From CAZOEL01 sp964578835 (GTDB lineage: Bacteria > Desulfobacterota > Syntrophobacteria > Syntrophobacterales > Syntrophobacteraceae), in the NCBI GenBank assembly GCA_964578835.1, contig CAZOEL010000102.1, positions 1 through 21,486 on the forward strand: 21,486 nt of DNA, written 5' to 3'. A model generated the notes under the pieces. The model was not told the DNA's origin, did no database searches, and was given only the letters and a program-made list of their open reading frames with translations. Positions within the stretch are counted from its first letter, which is position 1; each line of letters opens with the position of its first letter. Of this stretch, positions 16,522 to 21,486 are shown piece by piece. Position numbers and translations under genes: made by a program.

Positions 16522-16694
16522 TAAGGCAGCTCACAACAAATAACCTACCAAAATTGGCTCAGAAACACCCCACCGTCATTCCGGCAGTCTTCAAGCCGGA
16601 ATCCCGTTTTTTCGCGGGGCTGGATTCCGGCCAAAACCATGCCGGAATGACAGAACACCTCTTCCTGGTAGGTTATTTGTTGTGAGTTGCCTAA
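16522..16694. mobile_element. Nested-palindrome MITE-like element
   Basis: The outer arms, 16522-16550 and 16666-16694, are inverted repeats matching at 27 of 29 positions. Inside lie two further perfect inverted repeats: a 12-base pair at 16575-16586/16640-16651 (GTCATTCCGGCA) and a 10-base pair at 16595-16604/16622-16631 (GCCGGAATCC). The 173-bp unit has no coding capacity, sits in the otherwise compact chemosensory operon between cheB and cheR, and shares its CTGGATTCCGG core with 138-148. Target duplication is unclear because the outer TAA/TTA bases can count as part of the arms. In RNA it would fold into one long hairpin. Confidence 0.65.
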
Positions 16695-16719
16695 GCTCCA
16701 GTTCCACGCTATTACAGCT

Positions 16720-17742
16720 TCATCGCTTTACGAGCTTGAGTATTTCCGAACCGATCCTGTTGAGGGGCAGCACCTTATCAATGCAACCCCTCTCTATGGC
16801 CGCCTTGGGCATGCCAAAAACAACCGAGGTGCTCTCGTCCTGGGCGATTGTGGCCCCGCCGGCGGTCTTGATCCTTGCGAGCCCTTCCACGCCGTCGTTT
16901 CCCATGCCCGTCAATATAACCCCGACGCTGTTCACGCCATATGCGGACCCAACCGAAGAGAGGAGTTTATCGCAAGAGGGCCGGAAGACGTCGCCGGGCT
17001 CGCGATCAACCAGCAGGATTTTTTTTTCCGGACCAACCATCATATGCCGTTCAGAGGGAGAGACATAGGCCGTGCCAATTCGCAAAGGTTCTCTGTCCTC
17101 ACCGACTTTGATCTCGATCTTCAGGATTTTTCTCATCCACGAGACCATACTCGTAACGAAGCCGTCCGAGATGTGCTGTGCAATGACTATGGAACAGGGA
17201 ATCCATTCCGGAAGCTCGACGAGAAGCTCGGAAAGAGCCTTGGGTCCCCCGGTGGATGAAGCTATGGCCACTACCGGGAAAGATTCGCTCTGACGCTGCG
17301 CCGGGCCCATGCCCTCATTTGGGTTGATCGGGGGCGAGCATGGCTTAATGTGCCTGATTACCTTGACCGTCGCGAGCAATTTGACCTTTTCCACGAGCAA
17401 GCTCGGGTCTAAGGGGTCCACATCGAATTTCGAGATAACGTCGAGCGCTCCCTTCGATATGGCTGAATAGGCTGTTTTGGAATCGCTCCTTGCTGAAATC
17501 ACCAAGACGGGAACAGCCCGAGAGGCCATGATGGCTTCGAGAGCCTCGAGTCCATTCATGACGGGCATTTCGATATCCATGGTCACGATATCGGGCATGA
17601 GCTCTCGAACCAAATCCACAGCCTCCCTGCCGTTCCCAGCTTGCCCGACCACGGCGATGTCTTCGTCAGCTGACAATATGGCGGTTATCATGTCGCGCAT
17701 GAGAGCGCTATCATCCACTACGAGAGCTCGTATTTGCGGCAT
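16720..17742 (-). CDS. cheB: CheB methylesterase (WspF-like)
   Basis: The 340-residue product removes receptor methyl groups. The N-terminal receiver (about 4-120) has acceptor Asp56 (TMDIEMP), and the C-terminal methylesterase domain (about 150-340) carries the catalytic set Ser163 (in ASSTGGP), His190 (AQHI) and Asp283 (GMGNDG). Its length matches the family. The ATG at 17742 follows a GGAG site nine bases upstream; a longer frame from a GTG at 17796 adds residues not seen in the family. It follows the receptor gene after 104 bases that hold a strong hairpin, and is separated from cheR by the palindrome element. In Wsp systems this esterase resets the receptor and damps cyclic di-GMP output. 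Confidence 0.96.
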   Translation of the reverse strand: MPQIRALVVDDSALMRDMITAILSADEDIAVVGQAGNGREAVDLVRELMPDIVTMDIEMPVMNGLEALEAIMASRAVPVLVISARSDSKTAYSAISKGALDVISKFDVDPLDPSLLVEKVKLLATVKVIRHIKPCSPPINPNEGMGPAQRQSESFPVVAIASSTGGPKALSELLVELPEWIPCSIVIAQHISDGFVTSMVSWMRKILKIEIKVGEDREPLRIGTAYVSPSERHMMVGPEKKILLVDREPGDVFRPSCDKLLSSVGSAYGVNSVGVILTGMGNDGVEGLARIKTAGGATIAQDESTSVVFGMPKAAIERGCIDKVLPLNRIGSEILKLVKR

Positions 17743-17799
17743 TCCACTAGACTCCGCATTATTTGTTTTTGAATATCCGGAGAAGCAACCGCCCACGCG

Positions 17800-17835
17800 C
17801 CGCGTAGAGCCTTCCCGTAGAAAGGCTCTACACGG
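17800..17835 (-). promoter_or_regulatory. Strong hairpin between receptor gene and cheB
   Basis: CCGCGTAGAGCCTT (17800-17813) and AAGGCTCTACACGG (17822-17835) form a 14-bp stem with an 8-base loop. On the minus-strand transcript the single mismatch becomes a G-U wobble, so the stem is unbroken. It begins 12 bases after the receptor stop codon and lacks a T-tract, so it looks like an attenuator, processing or mRNA-stability element more than a full terminator. Confidence 0.5.
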
Positions 17836-17846
17836 TACAGCAATTT

Positions 17847-19499
17847 CTAGCCAATTTTGTCTTCAAGCTTGAATTTGTCCACCAGTTCTTTAAGGACTTC
17901 GGCAAGGCGTTTCAAATCGTTACTAGCGGAGCTTGCTTGACCGATCGAATAGGATGTTTGTCTCGCCCCCTCGTCGATTTCCCTTAGCGCGACCACGACT
18001 TGCTCGCTTGCAGTCTCTTGCTGCTGAGTCGAAAGAGATATCTGCCTGGCTGCCTCCACAGTCATCTTGGCGCCGTTGACGATATCGGATATCAACTCAG
18101 CGGTCGTGTTTGAATATTCAAGGCCTTGCCGCACTCTTTTCGAGCCGTTCTCAGAAACGATCACCAAGCGATTCACAGCCTGCTGAATCTCAACGATCTT
18201 ACTGTCGATCTCGTCGATAGACGCCATCACGCTGTCGGCAAGCCTTCGGATTTCGGCCGCGACCACTCCGAAGCGCTTCCCCGCCTCCCCGGCGCTCGAG
18301 GCTTCGAGCGCTGCGTTGAATGCGATAAGCTTCGTCTGGTCGGCAATATTGTTGATTATTTCCATAACCTTTGTGATTTCCTTGGATCTTCTGCCGAGAT
18401 CGACTATCTCGCTGAGGTTGTCTTGATTATCCTGATTTATCTCCTCGATTTTGACAGTGACCTCGCCTACGGCCGCCGCCCCCCGTTGGGTGATTTCCAA
18501 GGCCCTGGAGGCAAGATCTACGACAGTGGCTGAGTGTTCCGCTATTTGCTTCGAACTGGCGGTAAACTCTTCCATTGTAGAGGTGATCTCCGATACGGAC
18601 GCCGATTGTTCGGTTGAAATGGCGGCCTGCTCTTCGATATTTGCATAGATCTCGCCCATGGAGGAATTGAGCTCGATGGTAACGTCCGAGACCTTGCTGA
18701 TAACTTGATTCAGATGCTCCAAAAGCTTATTGAACTGCCGGGCGAGATCCCCGAGCTCATGTCGGAAATCGCCCGATATTCTCGTGGTCAGATCGTCATT
18801 GAAATTGCTTATGGGCTCGATGATCCTTTGAAGAGGCTTGTTTATTCGAACATTTACAAAGTAGACGACCAGAACCGAGATTATCAGAACAGCGGCAACG
18901 GCTATTGAGATGATCTTCATGATAAGAGATGAATTGGTCCGATAAACGTCTTCTCTCACATGGCTCACCAAAGCCTCGATCTCATCCGTATAGACTCCGG
19001 CGCCGAGCGCCCAGCCCCATTTCCCCATGGCCTTGACATAAGCGAGCTTCGGCTGAGGCTTCTCATGACCAAGCTTTTGATAAGAATAGGTCACAAACCC
19101 CTCTCCCTTTTCTTTACTCGCCTTCACAAACTCCCTTAGGATATAAACACCGTTCGCATCCTTGAGATCGCTTTGATCTTTTCCTTCCAGCTGCGGGTCG
19201 GGATGAGCGACGAAGACATGATTGAAATCGTTTATCCAGAAATACTCGCCTTCCCCGAATTTAATGCTTCGAACAGTCTCTCTGGTCTCCTCCGCGCTCT
19301 GATGCTCGATGATCTTCATGACGATTACAGCGTAATTTCTCAGCTCGTCTTTCTTTTGCTCGATCAGGCTTTCCTGGTAATGGCCTATTTGCTTCTCTCC
19401 CATGGAGATGACGTTGGAAATGGAAATGAATGTTGTGATAAAGGCAATGATGATAATGGGAATAATGGTAAAGGCCAGAATTTGCCTTCTCAATGTCAT
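17847..19499 (-). CDS. Cache-domain methyl-accepting chemoreceptor
   Basis: The 550-residue receptor has a first membrane helix (about 8-32), a periplasmic single-Cache domain (about 45-180) with GEGEYFWINDFNHVFVAHPD and the WGWALGAGVYTDEIE end block of sCache_2, a second membrane helix (about 192-216), a HAMP domain (about 217-270) and a cytoplasmic signalling domain (about 290-550). The hairpin tip (about 384-425) reads IADQTKLIAFNAALEA...FGVVAAEIRRLA, where most receptors have FAVVADEVRKLA. There is no C-terminal CheR-binding pentapeptide. The ATG at 19499 follows GGAGGA and overlaps the stop of the upstream cheW-like gene in an ATGA. sCache_2 domains often bind small organic acids; the ligand here is unknown. 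Confidence 0.94.
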   Translation of the reverse strand: MTLRRQILAFTIIPIIIIAFITTFISISNVISMGEKQIGHYQESLIEQKKDELRNYAVIVMKIIEHQSAEETRETVRSIKFGEGEYFWINDFNHVFVAHPDPQLEGKDQSDLKDANGVYILREFVKASKEKGEGFVTYSYQKLGHEKPQPKLAYVKAMGKWGWALGAGVYTDEIEALVSHVREDVYRTNSSLIMKIISIAVAAVLIISVLVVYFVNVRINKPLQRIIEPISNFNDDLTTRISGDFRHELGDLARQFNKLLEHLNQVISKVSDVTIELNSSMGEIYANIEEQAAISTEQSASVSEITSTMEEFTASSKQIAEHSATVVDLASRALEITQRGAAAVGEVTVKIEEINQDNQDNLSEIVDLGRRSKEITKVMEIINNIADQTKLIAFNAALEASSAGEAGKRFGVVAAEIRRLADSVMASIDEIDSKIVEIQQAVNRLVIVSENGSKRVRQGLEYSNTTAELISDIVNGAKMTVEAARQISLSTQQQETASEQVVVALREIDEGARQTSYSIGQASSASNDLKRLAEVLKELVDKFKLEDKIG

Positions 19500-19912
19500 G
19501 TCGTCCTCCGCGCTGTTTGCCGCATAAGCCTGCAGAGATCCACAAGCATAACAATCTCGCCCTCGATCAAAGCTGCGCCCCATACGATCCGTTCAGACAC
19601 AGTAGCTGCAAATAAAAGAGGAAGTCCTCGCACATCTCCTGCTTTGACTCGTACGATATCTCTCGGCGCATCGATCATAACGCCCATTTTGCCGTGATCC
19701 TCTTTGGCAATGAGCACGTACGGAGATCGATACTCGACGATTCCCGCTCCCAACGAAATACTCTCGTGGAAGAGCCGAATATCAATGTTTTCTTCCGCAG
19801 CCCGCTCCGGGGTGATCATCCTTGCGACCTGATCCGCATCGACGCCCATCTTGACGCCGGCTATTTCGAACAAGACAATGCGCAACTCGTCGATCAAGCT
19901 TTCGCGCCTCAT
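19496..19912 (-). CDS. Second CheW-like coupling protein, divergent
   Basis: The 138-residue product begins MRRESLIDELRIVLFEIAGV and folds like CheW, the adaptor linking receptors to CheA. It lacks the usual central block (G-V-I-N-L-R-G), having VWGAALIEGEIVMLVDLCRL near the C terminus instead. The ATG at 19912 was chosen because it lies seven bases after the first cheW with AGGAG upstream and fits the family start; the open frame continues upstream to 20143, but that part overlaps cheW and encodes unrelated residues. Its stop overlaps the receptor start by four bases. Wsp systems also carry two CheW proteins (WspB, WspD) that are not interchangeable. Confidence 0.82.
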   Translation of the reverse strand: MRRESLIDELRIVLFEIAGVKMGVDADQVARMITPERAAEENIDIRLFHESISLGAGIVEYRSPYVLIAKEDHGKMGVMIDAPRDIVRVKAGDVRGLPLLFAATVSERIVWGAALIEGEIVMLVDLCRLMRQTARRTT

Positions 19913-19919
19913 GCCGGCC

Positions 19920-20468
19920 TCACTCCTGATGCAACGGGAGCCGAGGCAACAAGCTTCCCAATACCCTGCCCGCATCGAGAAGCGTAACATTCTTTCCATC
20001 GCGCCCGGTAAAACCGACAATGAACGGAGATCCCGACGACCCGGATGCTTGGGCGGCAGGCAGAATGGAGTCTGCGGGAACATCCATGACATCTTCCACG
20101 GAATCCGCCAGAACTCCCGATCGGATTCCATCGGATTCTGCAATGATTATGCGGCTCCTCGGCCCGAGATCCGAATCGGGTAGTCCAATCGTGCGATGAA
20201 GGCTCAAGACCGATTCGACATCGCCTCGGAGGTTGATAACGCCCAGAATCGCATCGGGAGAGCCCGGGACGAAAGATATCTTCTCATAGCGGATTATCTC
20301 TTTGACATAAGATCCATGAAACGCATAGCTCTCACCCGCCAGAGAGAAGACCACAATTTTGACTCTTTCTTCTTCAACGTTGACAATCTCTGTCTGTTTC
20401 CGCCTCTGTACGATCTCATCCAAAAGATGCTCGTATTTGCTCTTCTCGGTCATCGCCACTTTCTTCAT
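19920..20468 (-). CDS. cheW: CheW coupling protein
   Basis: The 182-residue product is a CheW-domain adaptor between receptor and CheA. After an N-terminal charged extension of about 35 residues, the domain includes VFSLAGESYAFHGSYVKEII, the hallmark block VPGSPDAILGVINLRGDVES and a C-terminal IVGFTGRDGKNVTLLDAGRVL. The start is uncertain: ATG at 20468 was chosen, but TTG at 20477 and ATG at 20453 are in frame and none has a strong ribosome binding site. It is the first gene of the eight-gene operon that runs down to 10458. No clear promoter is seen upstream on this strand. Confidence 0.9.
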   Translation of the reverse strand: MKKVAMTEKSKYEHLLDEIVQRRKQTEIVNVEEERVKIVVFSLAGESYAFHGSYVKEIIRYEKISFVPGSPDAILGVINLRGDVESVLSLHRTIGLPDSDLGPRSRIIIAESDGIRSGVLADSVEDVMDVPADSILPAAQASGSSGSPFIVGFTGRDGKNVTLLDAGRVLGSLLPRLPLHQE

Positions 20469-20560
20469 GGTGATCAAGCATCATTGTCATCCAAGAGTCC
20501 GACAAGCCCCAGGAAGCTTGACAAGCCCGCAACCCGCACACTCAAGACGCGGTTGCCGAC

Positions 20561-20575
20561 GCCTCACGTAGAGGC
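20561..20575. repeat. Small hairpin upstream of cheW
   Basis: GCCTC and GAGGC form a five-base stem around ACGTA. It lies in the presumed cheW leader, close to the larger dyad at 20578-20597. Confidence 0.35.
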
Positions 20576-20577
20576 TC

Positions 20578-20597
20578 GGTAGATATACCTATCGACC
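20578..20597. promoter_or_regulatory. Operator-like dyad GGTnGATA-N4-TATCnACC
   Basis: The two half-sites are perfect inverted copies at seven fixed positions each, over 20 bases. The dyad lies 110 bases upstream of the cheW start and eight bases before a plus-strand TATAAT (20606-20611), so it could control transcription in either direction. I do not recognise the cognate regulator. Confidence 0.45.
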
Positions 20598-20813
20598 TTT
20601 GATCATATAATCTGAAAAGAAAAAACATGTGGAAGGCGCCCGGAGTCCCTCCATGGGGCATGATGGACCAGAAGCTATTGATACTTCATCTAATAACCCT
20701 CTCCCAGCCGAAGAACCCCTCTATCGAGGGAAAAGATCCTCTCTTCGGGATGCGCGTCAGTCAATATCAGATAGAGAGAAGTGGAAGCCGCTCTCGTTAG
20801 CTGGAAGGCAACA

Positions 20814-20841
20814 TTGAGAATTCCCCCTCTTCTTGTATACA
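20814..20841 (+). promoter_or_regulatory. Promoter of the 23-codon small ORF
   Basis: TTGAGA (20814-20819) and TATACA (20836-20841) are separated by 16 bases. Transcription would start near 20848, about 28 bases before the small ORF and just upstream of its ribosome binding site. Confidence 0.45.
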
Positions 20842-20875
20842 AGGAAAACAGCAGGACGACGATCAAGGAGGCGAA

Positions 20876-20947
20876 ATGGCGAAACAAGAATGCGCATTCA
20901 GGTTTTGCACCACACTTTTTGAAGCGCTATGGAAAATAGCTGCATGA
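20876..20947 (+). CDS. Candidate 23-residue small protein
   Basis: The frame begins MAKQECAFRFCTTLFEALWK and has a strong AAGGAGG site (20864-20870) five bases before its ATG, with a promoter-like pair just upstream. The peptide is probably an amphipathic helix with two cysteines (6 and 11) and aromatic residues, and no clear signal sequence. It lies alone between the chemosensory operon and the dehydrogenase gene. It could be a regulatory leader peptide, a small membrane-surface protein, or the remnant of a gene. A seven-base inverted pair, CCAGAGC (20952-20958) with GCTCTGG (21007-21013), follows. Confidence 0.4.
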   Translation: MAKQECAFRFCTTLFEALWKIAA

Positions 20948-21106
20948 AGCCCCAGAGCAAATCCACAGTCTCGGAGGCCTGCTTCTGCATCGAAAAAACT
21001 CCCCGGGCTCTGGATATATTTAGTAGACATTTTCTCCGATTTGTATTAGTGGAGCATGGAAGCAAACGCCCCGAGAGGATTTTATAGCTTTGAGTTTAAA
21101 AAAGTA
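20948..21106. other. Gap between small ORF and dehydrogenase promoter
   Basis: No gene is seen. It contains the CCAGAGC/GCTCTGG pair with a 48-base loop and then an AT-rich run up to the promoter at 21107. Confidence 0.4.
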
Positions 21107-21135
21107 TTGACACTATATATTGCTAAAGCTACATT
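21107..21135 (+). promoter_or_regulatory. Sigma70-type promoter of the dehydrogenase gene
   Basis: A perfect TTGACA (21107-21112) is followed after 17 bases by TACATT (21130-21135), in an AT-rich setting. Transcription would start near 21142, giving an untranslated leader of about 265 bases. The leader has two CCGCAAGC copies (21231-21238, 21249-21256) but no riboswitch I recognise. Confidence 0.6.
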
Positions 21136-21390
21136 ACAGCCGCATTATAGCTTGTGGTGCGAATATACTCCGATTTCACCTTCAGGGAGATTCCATAGTC
21201 GCAGGTTTCCTGGTGAGCCCCTCTCCAGAGCCGCAAGCTTTAGTGAGTCCGCAAGCGCTGGATTCATTGCGCAATCCTTGGAAATTCCTCGCAGGATCGC
21301 CGGGAGAGGCCGGTGGAGCCCTTTAGTTGCATCTGTGGAATCATCAAGGCGCTTACAATATGAGCTCGACACGCTTTCTAAAAGCATTCT

Positions 21391-21402
21391 AAAGGAGGAG
21401 GT
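21391..21402 (+). promoter_or_regulatory. Strong ribosome binding site
   Basis: AAAGGAGGAGGT lies four bases before the ATG at 21407. It is the strongest site in the window and fixes the start of the truncated dehydrogenase gene. Confidence 0.85.
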
Positions 21403-21406
21403 AAAG

Positions 21407-21486
21407 ATGGCTTCAGTACCCGATAAGATTAAGACATGGCAGATGGTGCAGCCGACCACGAAGAACAAGGAAACGGGAGAGAAGAT
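21407..21486 (+). CDS. N-terminal fragment of a Had-like dehydrogenase (partial)
   Basis: Only 26 codons are present; the gene runs off the right edge. They begin MASVPDKIKTWQMVQPTTKN, which from memory closely resembles the N terminus of 6-hydroxycyclohex-1-ene-1-carboxyl-CoA dehydrogenase (Had), a zinc-type medium-chain alcohol dehydrogenase. Had is an NAD-dependent enzyme of the benzoyl-CoA degradation pathway in Thauera and Syntrophus. None of the zinc or NAD motifs falls in the visible part, so another alcohol dehydrogenase with a similar start is possible. The very strong ribosome binding site and near-consensus promoter suggest high expression. Confidence 0.6.
   Translation, partial: MASVPDKIKTWQMVQPTTKNKETGEK

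Larger units (their letters stand above)
20469..20875. other. Regulatory intergenic region upstream of cheW
   Basis: Besides the dyad and small hairpin, this 407-base region has two GACAAGCCC direct repeats (20501-20509 and 20520-20528, 19 bases apart) just before cheW, and an isolated plus-strand TATAAT at 20606-20611 without a good -35. A GTG-started frame at 20629-20817 looks like chance. No larger gene is seen. Confidence 0.45.

Noticed and set aside
16438..16524. Sigma54-type promoter upstream of cheR
   Set aside because: A TGGAAC/TTGC pair exists, but the spacing is about five bases too long for a sigma54 -24/-12 promoter.
20629..20817. Plus-strand 62-codon GTG-started frame upstream of the small ORF
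   Set aside because: No ribosome binding site and low-complexity hydrophilic content.

Overview
This window most likely comes from an anaerobic deltaproteobacterium-type organism (Desulfobacterota, Syntrophus-like). That placement is an inference. It rests on a two-subunit glycyl-tRNA synthetase, an HMA2/DUF5132 gene set, a Wsp-like chemosensory operon and, at the right edge, the first codons of a gene resembling 6-hydroxycyclohex-1-ene-1-carboxyl-CoA dehydrogenase of anaerobic benzoyl-CoA/cyclohexanecarboxylate metabolism. No rRNA or tRNA gene, CRISPR array or intact insertion sequence was recognised.

Layout. Positions 1-353 hold interspersed repeats and no convincing gene. Positions 354-4921 (minus strand) form a tight three-gene operon: a large protein of unknown family, a phosphatidylserine decarboxylase whose start overlaps it, and a polytopic Lgt-family membrane protein that lacks the usual catalytic histidine. 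Positions 5268-7079 (minus strand) hold a double zinc-ribbon protein, an HMA2-type protein, a DUF5132-type membrane protein and a second HMA2-type protein with a membrane tail. Positions 7418-10386 (plus strand) are glyQ-glyS, behind a clear sigma70 promoter.

Positions 10458-20468 (minus strand) form one long chemosensory operon. Transcription order is cheW, a second cheW-like gene, a Cache-domain receptor, cheB, cheR with a TPR tail, a hybrid cheA-REC, a lone REC, and an Hpt-REC-REC-GGDEF diguanylate cyclase. The gene content matches the Wsp (alternative cellular function) type, in which receptor signals control c-di-GMP instead of flagellar rotation. The output end differs from Wsp: two phosphoacceptor proteins follow CheA, and the cyclase carries its own Hpt domain plus two receivers. 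A 173-bp nested-palindrome element sits between cheB and cheR.

Positions 20469-21406 hold no large gene. They contain an operator-like dyad, a 23-codon small ORF with its own promoter and strong ribosome binding site, and the promoter and long leader of the truncated dehydrogenase gene that begins at 21407.
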